This document shows, piece by piece, positions 50,847 through 60,239 of a DNA stretch of 64,000 nt; positions within the stretch are counted from its first letter, which is position 1, and every line of letters starts with the position of its first letter. A program made the position numbers and the translations under genes. Under the pieces are notes generated by a model. The model worked only from the letters and a program-made list of their open reading frames with translations. It ran no database searches and was not told the DNA's origin. Source of the DNA: Thalassobacillus sp043497085 (lineage in GTDB: Bacteria > Bacillota > Bacilli > Bacillales > Halobacillaceae); assembly GCA_043497085.1 (NCBI GenBank), contig JBIEKI010000017.1; one strand, 5' to 3'.

Positions 50847-51770
50847 ATGGCCAAACATGTAAGCGCGGACCAAGTGGAGGTTGCTCGAAATGTGGATCTT
50901 GTAGACTATCTTCAACGTAAAGGGGAGCCATTGAAGAAAGAGGGAAGATACTACCGGCATCAAGTGCATGATAGCTTAGTAATTAAAGACCAATTGTATG
51001 CCTGGAACTCTAGAGACGAAAAAGGAGCTGGAGTCATTAACTTTGCGAAAATGTTTTATGGAATGAGCTTTCCAGAAGCGGTGCTCGATTTGAATGCGCA
51101 AGGTTATAAAATAAAAGACAACGTCCAAGAGGAAGAGCCTAAGGAGCCTTATCAATATCCTTCCCAGTATGAAGTGAACGATAGGAAAAAGGCTAAGGAA
51201 TATCTTACGAATGAACGGAAAATTCACCCTAAGATTGTTAATTGGCTTGATAATAAAGGTTTAATCGCGCAGGACAAGCTCGGTAATGTGGTTTTTAAGT
51301 GGAAACATCAGGGAGAAATAGTGGGAGCAGACCGCCAAGGAACCTTTCCAATGAAGGATGGGCGATTCTTCAAGGGAATTGATAAGAACAGTCATGGTTC
51401 TGCAGGGTTTTCAGTAGATATTGGAAGACCTATTTCCATTTACCTTTTTGAAAGCCCGATTGATGCACTTTCCTATTGGAGTATTAAGAAAGAAAAGCTG
51501 CAAAACACGCGCTTAGTTTCCATGTCTGGGCTTAAGCGTCAGACAATGATAGATGAAATTAAACGAATGGGGAAAGAAGGTAATAAGGTAAAACAAATAA
51601 CTTTTTGTACGGATAATGATAAAGCTGGAAGGGAGTTTGCTACAAAATATCACCGACTAATAACCCAAAGCAGAATTGATTTGCCTACTAATAAAGATTG
51701 GAATGTAGAGATTAGGAATAAGAAGAATATAGTAATGCAAAGCTCTTGTTCCCAAGCGAGTGAAAGGTAA
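50847..51770 (+). CDS. DUF3991/Toprim-domain protein
   Basis: 307 residues. The N-terminal half matches DUF3991-type primase-associated sequence (VDLVDYLQRKGEPLKKEGRYYRH, GAGVINFAKMFYGMSFPEAV). The Toprim domain has the catalytic Glu in YLFESPIDALSYW and the acidic motif FCTDNDKAGREFA. Such proteins accompany relaxases and may make primers or process DNA after transfer. AAAGGAGGAAG precedes the ATG. The last 25 residues (VEIRNKKNIVMQSSC) look off-pattern, so the C-terminus may have been altered where the AT-rich cargo begins. Confidence 0.8.
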   Translation: MAKHVSADQVEVARNVDLVDYLQRKGEPLKKEGRYYRHQVHDSLVIKDQLYAWNSRDEKGAGVINFAKMFYGMSFPEAVLDLNAQGYKIKDNVQEEEPKEPYQYPSQYEVNDRKKAKEYLTNERKIHPKIVNWLDNKGLIAQDKLGNVVFKWKHQGEIVGADRQGTFPMKDGRFFKGIDKNSHGSAGFSVDIGRPISIYLFESPIDALSYWSIKKEKLQNTRLVSMSGLKRQTMIDEIKRMGKEGNKVKQITFCTDNDKAGREFATKYHRLITQSRIDLPTNKDWNVEIRNKKNIVMQSSCSQASER

Positions 51771-51792
51771 TATAGCGTTACTGTTATTTAAT

Positions 51793-51865
51793 CTACTATA
51801 AGGTTTAATATCACATCAGGAGAATCATTAAATAGGTTTTTAAGATATTTATAGTAGTATTTTTT
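51793..51865 (+). terminator. Possible terminator at core/cargo junction
   Basis: CTACTATAA pairs with TTATAGTAG across 47 bases, followed by TATTTTTT. Confidence 0.4.
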
Positions 51866-51928
51866 CTAAAATATTACAATTAATAGTGTATAATGAAACT
51901 GTGATATTTAGGAGAAAGGATTGATTAA

Positions 51929-52605
51929 ATGGCTAGAAGTCAACTGCTAAAGGATTTAGTTGGGGGAAAAGAAAACATATTCTTTTGAGATTAAAAGTAA
52001 TACTCTCCGACCTAGATAATGAAATAATTATAAATTGGATAGATGGGGAGTTACAAGGTTATAAAAGAATGAACGTTCCTGAGTATAGAATAATAAAAGG
52101 GGAACTAATGGGAACTTATATTTTAAATTACCAATATAAGTACACTAATGCTCCTGTTCCAGTAGAACATGTACTGGACGAAGAAAGGATTAATCAACTT
52201 AGAATTATAACTATAACTGATAGTATTACAACACTGCAAAACGTTCTAAATCACGAAAATAAAGATTATTATGGTAAAATCATTCCTACTGCCCTTTGCC
52301 ATTATATTTCAACTGAGTTATTCCAAATTGCTGGAATGAGGGCAACTATTGCTTCTAATCACCTTGACGGAATAGTTTCAAAAGTGAAGTCTAAATTAGT
52401 TGAGATTGTAATGGAGCTAGAAAAACAATTTGATAATTTGGATGAAATGGATATAAAATCTCAAATCGAAGAAGATCATTCTAAGAAAAAACAAGTTGTC
52501 TTAAATATTGAGCAAATTATTTATGATGGTTCTATTAATGTAGGTGATAAAAATAAATTTAGCAAGTCAAGGTTTGGCCATTTATTTGGGGGTGAAAATG
52601 CTTGA
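51929..52605 (+). pseudogene. AbiTii-like abortive infection gene with frameshift
   Basis: An ATG at 51929, with AGGAGAAAGGA upstream, opens MARSQLLKDLVGGKENIFF and stops after 19 codons. The next frame then continues without a gap as LRLKVILSDLDNEIIINWIDGELQGYKR and runs to 52605. This is the N-terminal pattern of AbiTii proteins. One missing T in the TTCTTTTG run at 51981-51987 explains the break. The C-terminus ends with NVGDKNKF-SKSRFGHLFGG. A TTG at 51985 could start a shortened 206-residue protein. It is translationally coupled to the next membrane protein. Frameshift, slippage or sequencing error cannot be separated here. Confidence 0.7.
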
Positions 52606-52802
52606 AAATAAGTATTGGAGATAAAAATAAATTTAAAAATTCCTCAATAGGTCATCACTTTGGTCCGAACAAAGATAAAAAGAATTACACAGACAGACAC
52701 CCTGTTATTATTTCATTTGTAGTTTCTTTTCTCGTTGGTTTTATTTTACTTTTTTCATTTTGGGATAAAGTGATTATTTGGATAGAAAGTTTTTTAAATT
52801 AG
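52602..52802 (+). CDS. Small membrane protein coupled to AbiTii-like gene
   Basis: 66 residues: a cytoplasmic head ISIGDKNKFKNSSIGHHFG, a charged linker and one membrane helix (VIISFVVSFLVGFILLFSFW). The head repeats the C-terminal motif of the upstream AbiTii-like protein (GDKNKF..S..GH.FG). The TTG start overlaps the upstream stop (TTGA), so the two are made together. It could be a membrane-acting effector or anchor held through the shared motif; inference only. Confidence 0.65.
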   Translation: MKISIGDKNKFKNSSIGHHFGPNKDKKNYTDRHPVIISFVVSFLVGFILLFSFWDKVIIWIESFLN

Positions 52803-52973
52803 AGTGAGACATATTAGGCAGTATTAAGTAAATATTGGAGTTCGAAGCGAATTCAACATCTGGAATATCATTAATAGAAAGCAATAATCTATATTTGATT
52901 ATCTAAAATATCAAGGGTAGTATTATCAAACTTAGGAAATGTGATTGATTCCTTAGCTGGAGTGGTATTACTT

Positions 52974-53594
52974 ATGAAAAAATTTTTAATTAATTTATTT
53001 GATACTAATCAGTACTATTTTTATATATTAATTCTTGTGATTATGATGTTTTTGTTCAATAAATATCAAATATTGAATTCGATACTTACATACCTATTTC
53101 TAATTCTTATTTACACAAAAATCATTAGGTCTTCTATTCAAAAAGCTAATACCATTCTTAAGCAAATAGCCTGGCTATTGTTTATTCCGGCATTAATTTC
53201 ATTATTACCTTTTGTTCCTATTGAGTCCTTATTTCCTAACATAGTGCATAATGATTATTTCTTTATTTCTGTATTTATAATTTTTTTTACATTATCTTGG
53301 GTACTTGCAGTTTTTGTTTTTGATCTCCACACAATTAAGGTTGCCATACAGGTTATTAACGCACTTTTTTTAAGTATTTTAAGCATAACTTTTCTTTTGT
53401 ATTTTACTTCAGATGCTTTAGTTAATTTGTTAAGTAAAGAAATTATTGTAGAGATGCAAAAAGAGAATCTTGGAATAGAAACTTTTTTAGATTTACTTAT
53501 AAAAGCTATAACAATACCCTATGTACTTGCTGGTATATGGGCAAATGTAGGAATTACTTATAAAGAGTATCTTGTTTCCAAAAAATGTGAATAA
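52974..53594 (+). CDS. Polytopic membrane protein of unknown function
   Basis: About 206 residues with six hydrophobic helices (YFYILILVIMMFLF, ILTYLFLILIYTKII, IAWLLFIPALISLLPFV, FFISVFIIFFTLSWVLAVFVF and others). The start is uncertain: ATG 52974 has GGAG eleven bases upstream, while a GTG at 52941 gives eleven extra residues. AT-rich and located in defence cargo; no family recognised. Confidence 0.55.
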   Translation: MKKFLINLFDTNQYYFYILILVIMMFLFNKYQILNSILTYLFLILIYTKIIRSSIQKANTILKQIAWLLFIPALISLLPFVPIESLFPNIVHNDYFFISVFIIFFTLSWVLAVFVFDLHTIKVAIQVINALFLSILSITFLLYFTSDALVNLLSKEIIVEMQKENLGIETFLDLLIKAITIPYVLAGIWANVGITYKEYLVSKKCE

Positions 53595-53697
53595 AGCCTT
53601 TTATACAAGGTGAAATATCTTTGACCTAAGAGTATAGAGGGTTAAACAAAGAAGAGTCGATTGCTTTTGGTTAACTAATTGGATAGGGTGGATTAAA

Positions 53698-54321
53698 TTG
53701 TGGGCCAATACCTTTAACTTATATAGTTTAATTGATAATTGGTATAATATCGATTTCGAAGTATTTAAAGAAATTTTCACTTATATAAGTCCTTTTATTG
53801 GTCTTTTAGGTGGTTTTCTAATAGCTAGGAAATCGTTTATGTGGCAATTAAAACAACAAGAAATAAATGAGGAACAGTACATCGTAACATTAGTGGAAAG
53901 AAGCTTAGATGAGATGGTGTATAATCAATCAGTTATGGAAATTATGCTTGATGCTTTTAATCAAAGCAATAGTTCAAGAAATGACCATTGGGAATGGTTA
54001 GAAACAATCGCAGACTCATTACAATTTAATTCAATTAAAGTATTATTAAATAATGTCACAAAACAGAACAGGTTAGAACTTGCAATTGATCAATTATACG
54101 TATCGTTTCATGAAACACTTGCTTGTTATAACGATATAAAACAAGGGTATGCAAAACACCGTTTTCTATATTCATTTAAATCAGATTCAAGAACTGCCAA
54201 TGAAACCTTTGAAAATATTAAAAATAATCTTTCCCTTACCATAAAAGGATCACGTAACTATGCTGAAATAGTCTCGAAGGAGCTAAACAGTGTGCGTGAT
54301 GGAGAAATAAAAGCGAAATAG
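53698..54321 (+). CDS. Bitopic membrane protein of unknown function
   Basis: 207 residues. One membrane helix near the N-terminus (IFTYISPFIGLLGGFLIA) is followed by a long helical cytoplasmic part (QLKQQEINEEQYIVTLVERSLDEMV to NNLSLTIKGSRNYAEIVSKEL). The start is TTG 53698. Helical cytoplasmic domains on a single membrane anchor are common in phage-defence effectors, but no motif identifies this one. Confidence 0.5.
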   Translation: MWANTFNLYSLIDNWYNIDFEVFKEIFTYISPFIGLLGGFLIARKSFMWQLKQQEINEEQYIVTLVERSLDEMVYNQSVMEIMLDAFNQSNSSRNDHWEWLETIADSLQFNSIKVLLNNVTKQNRLELAIDQLYVSFHETLACYNDIKQGYAKHRFLYSFKSDSRTANETFENIKNNLSLTIKGSRNYAEIVSKELNSVRDGEIKAK

Positions 54322-54405
54322 AACTGTATTTATAAATAGAATAGTAGCGGTTTATTTTTAGGCATTTATTAATAGGTTCTTATCTTGTTGTTAATTAAGT
54401 TTGTT

Positions 54406-54431
54406 AGCTGAATTTTTGGTCAGCTTTTTTT
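54406..54431 (+). terminator. Terminator before the Hachiman genes
   Basis: AGCTGA pairs with TCAGCT around eight bases, followed by a T-run. Confidence 0.75.
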
Positions 54432-54607
54432 AAACGTGAAAGCATTAAAATTGCCAAAAAGTAAGGTACTTATAAGGGTGGAAACTAAGGATACCATGCC
54501 GGGGCTAAAGGAAAGGATAAAGTGATTTATGATGAAATCGTACGGTTAATTCACATGAATGAGATGTTAGATTAGGTCAATTAACTAGTTCATAGTATTG
54601 TAAGGAA

Positions 54608-54654
54608 TATAATGGTAAAATTGTAATTGGATTGTTATTTCAATACAATCCAAT
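54608..54654 (+). promoter_or_regulatory. Probable hamA promoter with operator-like inverted repeat
   Basis: TATAAT (54608-54613) is followed about 12 bases later by a perfect 9-bp inverted repeat, ATTGGATTG (54626-54634) and CAATCCAAT (54646-54654), in the predicted leader. No good -35 is visible. The repeat could be a repressor site or a leader hairpin. Confidence 0.5.
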
Positions 54655-54682
54655 AATACTATTATTTAGGGTGGATCTAACT

Positions 54683-55501
54683 ATGCAATCACAAGTAGAA
54701 CATACAAGGTGGTTACTTGACACTGGAAAAACAATTAAAACTGAAGATGGTCGTGATATAGATGTATGGGAATTTAGGCATGAGGATGATGAAAATGTAT
54801 TGAGTCAATGGGCAAATCATTTTAGAAATCATTATTGTACTGATGAGGAAATAGATTTTTTAAGAAATGGTACAGGACTGACAAGATCTGAATACCTGAC
54901 AGAAATTAAATTTCCAGATTCAGCAAAGCCCCCTGGACCAAGTATTAGAGCAGGGGACTTTGCTGAAATTTTGGTGTCAGATTATTTAGAATATATATTA
55001 AATTACTGGGTGCCCCGTACTAGATATTCTGACAAAACAATAAGAAATGAATCCTCTAAGGGTTGCGACATAATAGGATTTAAGTATGTTGATGAAAATG
55101 AAGAATCACTAGATGATACATTAACTATATTTGAAGCTAAAGCTCAATTCACTGGAAAAAAACCGAAGACTAAGCTGCAGGAGGCCATAGAACATTCAGC
55201 AAAGGACCAAGTTAGAAAAGCTGAATCACTAAATGCAATTAAACAAAATTTTTATAGAACTAGTAACTTAGAAGAAGCTCTAAAAATAGAAAGATTTCAG
55301 AATAAAGTAGATAATCCTTTTAAAGAATTATCTGGTGCAGTTGCCCTATTCTCTTCTACGGTTTTTGATGAAGATGTCATCTCTAAATGTAATGCAACTG
55401 ATCACCCTAACTTAGAGAACCTTGAACTTTTAGTGGTCCATGGTAATGATATGATGAATCTAGTTACTGAATTATACAGGAGGGCAGGGGATGAAGCCTG
55501 A
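54683..55501 (+). CDS. hamA: Hachiman defence protein HamA (DUF1837)
   Basis: 272 residues. The central and C-terminal parts match the HamA/DUF1837 pattern: RAGDFAEILVSDYLEYIL, the nuclease-like acidic signature GCDIIGFKYVDE and the strand LTIFEAKAQ (Asp ... Glu-x-Lys of a PD-(D/E)xK nuclease). In Hachiman, HamA is a DNase held by the helicase HamB until phage or damaged DNA is sensed. The ATG at 54683 is eight bases after AGGGTGG; an upstream in-frame start at 54632 lies within the leader repeat. It overlaps the helicase start by 11 bases. Confidence 0.82.
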   Translation: MQSQVEHTRWLLDTGKTIKTEDGRDIDVWEFRHEDDENVLSQWANHFRNHYCTDEEIDFLRNGTGLTRSEYLTEIKFPDSAKPPGPSIRAGDFAEILVSDYLEYILNYWVPRTRYSDKTIRNESSKGCDIIGFKYVDENEESLDDTLTIFEAKAQFTGKKPKTKLQEAIEHSAKDQVRKAESLNAIKQNFYRTSNLEEALKIERFQNKVDNPFKELSGAVALFSSTVFDEDVISKCNATDHPNLENLELLVVHGNDMMNLVTELYRRAGDEA

Positions 55502-58500
55502 AAATAAATCCAAGTCGTTATTGGGCGTCACTCGTTCTAAAGCTAAAATGTATGAATATGGTATACCTGATAAGGATCATATAAATATGTCAAGAGACCC
55601 AAACGAATTATTTAGTCTCACGATAGGAATGCTAGGAGATTTAGCAGCAAAAATTAATAATGGAGGGATTGAAAAAGAAATCTTAAACGAACAGCAGAAA
55701 AACCTCCAATTTTCAGCACACTTCTTTGATACCTTTAATGAATCAAAAATACAACATGATATTGAAGAGTATTTACTACTACTCGGCTCAGCATCCTACT
55801 TTCTATGTGATTTACACGGAAGCTCCAAAGTCTTGGTGAATAGGATAAAAGTAAATAAACTTAACCTTCAGTGTAATGATTTAGATTTTTTATTGTATAG
55901 AATATTAATAGGGGACTTTAGCAGTCCATTAAATTTAAGTGCCAATATTTATGAAGCACTTATTTCTAATATAATTGTTTATTTAAAGAATTTCTTTGAG
56001 AATGGAAGATATCAAAAGGAATTACTAGATACCGTAAGCAATCTAAGAGGGTTGGTGTACAACAATGGTTTTCCTCGTGAATTATTGTTTGTAGATGTAA
56101 TAGGTGCACTTATAAAGAAACGACTAGAAGATTCTGTTTGGAACTCTCTCCCAAAATATACTGGTATAAGCGTCGAAGAGTGGTCCCATGTTTTTAGAAA
56201 GGGGAATTTTGTTAACGAACTTTGGCCTGCCCAACGTCTTTTGGGTGAGAATGGAGTATATAATGGAGAATCTGCAGTAGTACAAATGCCGACTAGTGCT
56301 GGAAAAACAAAGTCTACAGAAATAATAATTAGAAGTGCTTTTCTATCAAATAGAACTTCTTTAGCTGTTATTGTTGCTCCGTTTCGAGCTCTTTGTAGTG
56401 AAATTACAAATGAATTAAGTAGGATTTTCAGTGGAGAGAATATTAGTGTTGATCAGTTGTCAGATGTGCTTTCTATCGATTTTGATTTAAGTAACTTTTT
56501 AAATCAAAATCAAGTGTTAGTTGTTACACCAGAAAAGTTACTGTACATTTTACGAAGGTCTCCTGAACTTGGAGAGAAAATTGGTCTATTGATATATGAT
56601 GAAGGTCATCAATTTGATAATGGTAAGAGAGGAATTACTTATGAGCTATTATTAGCATCTTTAAAAAATGTTGTACCCAAAAGTGTACAAACTATACTTA
56701 TCTCTGCGGTAATCAGTAATGCTGAGGAAATTGGAAAATGGTTAAATGGCGATGATGGAAAAGTGATCTCGGGTACTTATTTAACACCTACATATAAAAC
56801 AATAGCCTTTGCTAGTTGGGTTGATCAGCTAGGACGTATGGAGTTTGTAGACATAAAGAACCCTGAAAATAATGAATTTTATGTTCCAAGGGTTATTGAG
56901 GAAACAAAACTGAGCCTCAAAGGAAAAGAAACTAAGGAACGTTTTTTTCCTGATAAGAATAATGGAAATTCTATAGCGAGTTATCTAGGTTTAAAACTTA
57001 TATCTAATGGCAGTGTAGCAATTTTTTGTGGTACTAAGTTAAGCGCTACTAGTCTTTGCAACCTTATAATAGATGCCTTCGATAGAGGAATTAACTTCCT
57101 GAAACCTATAGAATACTCTAATCAAATAGAGGTTATTAAAATACACGAGTTGTATAAAAGTAATTTAGGATTGGATTCCGCTGAAACCAAAGCAGCGGAA
57201 ATAGGCATTTTCACACACCACGGTAATGTACCAAATGGAATAAGACTCGCAGTAGAGCATGCTATGAAAGAAAATCAAGTGAAGTTTGTGATTTGTACAT
57301 CTACTTTGGCTCAAGGTGTAAATTTACCAATTCGATATTTGATACTTTCTAATCCGTATCAAGGTGCAGAAAAAATAAAGGTGAGAGACTTTCATAATTT
57401 AATTGGACGTGTGGCACGATCAGGTATACATACTGAGGGAAGTATTATATTTGCAGATCCTAAAATTTATGACCAAAGACAAAACAGAGTGTCTAATTGG
57501 AGATGGAAACAAGTTAAGGACCTTTTAGAAGAAAATAAATCTGAACCATGCATAAGTACCTTAGACTCGCTTTTTGAACCACTTGAGAGCGATAACAAGA
57601 AGTATTATATTCAAATGGGTCCATTAGATTTTGTGACTATTTATGTTGAAGATAAAGAGAGGTTTAATAACTAAGCTGATGAACTAGAACAAGATGGTTT
57701 TTCGAAGAATGGACTAAGAAACCAAATAGGTTGGAGATTAAACATAATTCAGTCTATAGAAAGTTATCTAATGAGCTTCATGGATGATAGCACTGAATTA
57801 GGAGATGAGGAAATAATTTTGCTTTCAACTAGTACTTTATCTCACTTTATTGGTAATGAAGATAAAAGGGAGCAAATTGAAAAGTTATTTGAGCTTTTAC
57901 TAACCAATATAAAAGAAAAAGTTAGGGATGAAGAGAAAAGAGTTATTTATGGTAAGACATTATTTGGTGTAGATATCTCTATAGATATAGAAGAATGGAC
58001 TTATAGAAATCTTGAAAATATTAGGTCGTGTAGAAGTTATGATTGTTTACTAAAACTAATATGGCCAATAATGAAAAAACACATTAATAATAAAACCTTT
58101 AAGAAAGTTGAAGATAAAGATATATTATTGGATTTATTAATTGGTTGGTCAGAAGGGTACTCTTATAAGCTTTTATTTGATATGGTTTCTAATTCTGGTG
58201 CGAAATTACAATCAGAGAAACAGACGCGAAATATCAACCTAGGCCATCTAATAGAATTATGTGATAATGCATTTTCTTTTGATGCGTCACTAATTATTAG
58301 TGCTGTTACAGATGTAGTAGAATTTCTTCATCCTCGTGAAGACACAGTATCAGAAAATTTAAAAACCCTGCAAAAAAAGGTGAAATACGGATTACCAAAT
58401 AAGTCCTCAATTATTTTTTATGAGCTAGGTTTTTCTGATCGAGTTATATCCCAGGATTTATCAGAAAATTTTCAAGGAAGTTATCCTACAAGAAGTAGAT

Positions 58501-58604
58501 TAATAAGAGGAATAAAAAAAAGGTATAAAGAAATAACCAGAATATTATCAAAATATCCATCCTATTACCAATCAGTTATGTCTAATATATTTAATGTTAA
58601 TTAA
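55491..58604 (+). pseudogene. hamB: Hachiman helicase HamB interrupted by an in-frame stop codon
   Basis: A single frame of 1,037 codons has one TAA at 57672-57674 (codon 728). The first part has a helical N-terminal domain, helicase motif I MPTSAGKT (about 266-273), motif II YDEGHQ (D370), motif III-like LISAVISNAEE and motif VI region NLIGRVARSG. After the TAA the same frame continues with ADELEQDGFSKNGLRNQIG and runs to 58604 as a helical C-terminal domain of about 310 residues. No internal ribosome site clearly serves it. The two pieces add up to normal HamB size. The gene is probably inactive unless the stop is read through or is a sequence error. Confidence 0.8.
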
Positions 58605-58713
58605 TACACATATTCATTGACATTATTAAAGTTAAATTTATGGTTTTGTGAAATAATATTTGCGAGAAAATACTGACGCTAAATATATCGGTAAGTAATG
58701 GAGGGCACCTGAT

Positions 58714-59808
58714 GTGAGCAAATCTGACAATTATGACCTTATTCTTTCTTCTATATCTAACATAAAAGACGATTATGACAAGGTTTTACTCGAACTGAGG
58801 GATTTAGATAATAGGCAAAGGAATAACTCAATCGGGTGGATATTTAAACCTTTGGTCAGAGGATTATTAAATTATACCCCATTCTTTCCAAGTAACTCGA
58901 ATTCCTTAATTACAAAAGTCACTTCATCATCAATACTGCAACATATGGGACTGGTTGCTTTTATTACTGGATCAATTAATCAATTCAATAATTTGACTAA
59001 CACATTATTGTTAATTGCTACAGTTTTGTTTTATTGTATCTCTGTAGTCGTTAATTTCAAAAGGGAAATTACAGTTTTTGATGAGTACTTTGATATTTCT
59101 GCTTTTAGGAGTCTGGAAAAACTAATCCATACAAAGTTGGTATCTAAGTATATAGAGTCTGCACCATTCACTTTTGGGTTACTTTATGATTACATCAAGG
59201 ATCTTTTACATAATTCAAGTAAACACCTTCAAGAAGTGTACAGTGACCTACAAGATAAAGAAAAAAAGCTCCAATTACTGCAAACAGAGCTTGAAAAATC
59301 CAAGTTGCACGTTGGTGAAATGAGTAAATCTCTTAAGTATCAAATAGGGTTACAAAGTCATTTGAATAAGACTATTCTTAGAATTATTGATGGTAACTTT
59401 AATAAAGAGGATTTACATTTAGTATGTAACTTTTCTCTCTTTAGGGAGGAGGGAAATATTCTCACATTAGATGCTTCTCATGGTCTTACTAGAACTCCAT
59501 CTAATTTAAAATTGGATAATTTAACTGAAAGTCAGAAAGATTGGGCTGTAATAAGGGCATATTTAGATGAAGAGGAAGGTATATATGAAGATATATCCCA
59601 TAATAGGAAAATCGTTTCCCAACGGTTTCGTATGGTGGATAATACAATTTATGTATATAGCTACCACTATGATAGTCATAGAGATGAGGATTATGGTATA
59701 ATAAAAACACAGGAAGCCTCTAAGACAATATATACTCTAATATCTTATTGGCATTCTGAATGTATTGCTAAGGAGGACGTACGTGATGAGAGAAGCAAAG
59801 GTAATTAA
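58714..59808 (+). CDS. Membrane protein with coiled coil and possible GAF-like sensor domain
   Basis: 364 residues. The N-terminal 75 residues are cytosolic, followed by two membrane helices (about 76-93 and 97-115, TLLLIATVLFYCISVVV), a coiled coil (HLQEVYSDLQDKEKKLQLLQTELEKSK) and a C-terminal globular part (HLVCNFSLFREEGNILTLDASHG to TIYTLISYWHSEC) reminiscent of GAF/sensor domains. The GTG start follows GGAGGGC. It is coupled to the next small gene by a 23-base overlap. Lying between Hachiman and ApeA-like genes, it is a candidate for an undescribed defence component. No family recognised. Confidence 0.55.
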   Translation: MSKSDNYDLILSSISNIKDDYDKVLLELRDLDNRQRNNSIGWIFKPLVRGLLNYTPFFPSNSNSLITKVTSSSILQHMGLVAFITGSINQFNNLTNTLLLIATVLFYCISVVVNFKREITVFDEYFDISAFRSLEKLIHTKLVSKYIESAPFTFGLLYDYIKDLLHNSSKHLQEVYSDLQDKEKKLQLLQTELEKSKLHVGEMSKSLKYQIGLQSHLNKTILRIIDGNFNKEDLHLVCNFSLFREEGNILTLDASHGLTRTPSNLKLDNLTESQKDWAVIRAYLDEEEGIYEDISHNRKIVSQRFRMVDNTIYVYSYHYDSHRDEDYGIIKTQEASKTIYTLISYWHSECIAKEDVRDERSKGN

Positions 59809-59986
59809 AAAAGTTAATGGGTTGACGTCGTCCCAGGATATATTACGGGATGCTAAAGAATTAGAGAGAAGTATCGATGTAACCCTGAGAGAGACCAAGT
59901 CTCGAAATAGTATCTCCAATAATCAAGAACATGAAAAATTTCTTGCGCGGCTAAAAGAAATGGAACAAGCGTTAATGCATAGCTAA
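59786..59986 (+). CDS. Small helical protein coupled to membrane sensor
   Basis: 66 residues, charged and helical (NGLTSSQDILRDAKELERSIDVTL). AAGGAGG nine bases before ATG 59786 fixes the start inside the end of the previous gene. It shares a T-S-x-x-D-(I/L) helical start with the small protein at 60081. Possible regulator or antitoxin-like partner; inference. Confidence 0.6.
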   Translation: MREAKVIKKVNGLTSSQDILRDAKELERSIDVTLRETKSRNSISNNQEHEKFLARLKEMEQALMHS

Positions 59987-59995
59987 AGAATTAGA

Positions 59996-60031
59996 AAGAA
60001 CTATCCATGAAAATTGGATAGTTCTTTTTTT
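59996..60031 (+). terminator. Terminator
   Basis: AAGAACTATCC pairs with GGATAGTTCTT around nine bases, followed by Ts. Confidence 0.88.
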
Positions 60032-60080
60032 ATTGAGGGACAATATGATGTATAAAGCTTTCATTTAGGAGAGTGTCCCT

Positions 60081-60239
60081 ATGAGTAAGGATAAGCCAAA
60101 TAAAAAAGTGGTTCCTTTATTCCCTGTATCAAGAGTTAGGAAAGTTGAGGTTACTTCTGCAAGAGACCTTATTAAAAAATCTGACCAACTTATTAATGAA
60201 TTAGATGATTTACTCGAAACACTTAAAGATAATAAGTAA
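60081..60239 (+). CDS. Very small charged protein
   Basis: 52 residues beginning MSKDKPNKKVVPLFPVSRVR and ending in a helix (TSARDLIKKSDQLINELDDL). TAGGAGAG lies ten bases before the ATG. Its C-terminal helix resembles that of the 59786 protein (TS-x-x-D then regularly spaced Leu/Ile), suggesting a distant pair. No family recognised. Confidence 0.5.
   Translation: MSKDKPNKKVVPLFPVSRVRKVEVTSARDLIKKSDQLINELDDLLETLKDNK

Larger units (their letters stand above)
54322..54682. other. Intergenic region before the Hachiman genes
   Basis: Contains a terminator (54406-54431), a TATAAT at 54608-54613 and the inverted repeat at 54626-54654. At 54489-54575 a 28-codon frame (GYHAGAKGKDKVIYDEIVRL, ending at a TAG) without a start may be a gene remnant. 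Confidence 0.5.

Noticed and set aside
54489..54575. Real small gene GYHAGAKGKDKVIYDEIV
   Set aside because: No start codon or ribosome site, and a stop lies directly upstream in frame; at most a remnant.
57771..58604. Independent 277-residue gene
   Set aside because: It is in the same frame as hamB, the codons between are open after the single TAA, and no clear ribosome site precedes its first ATG.
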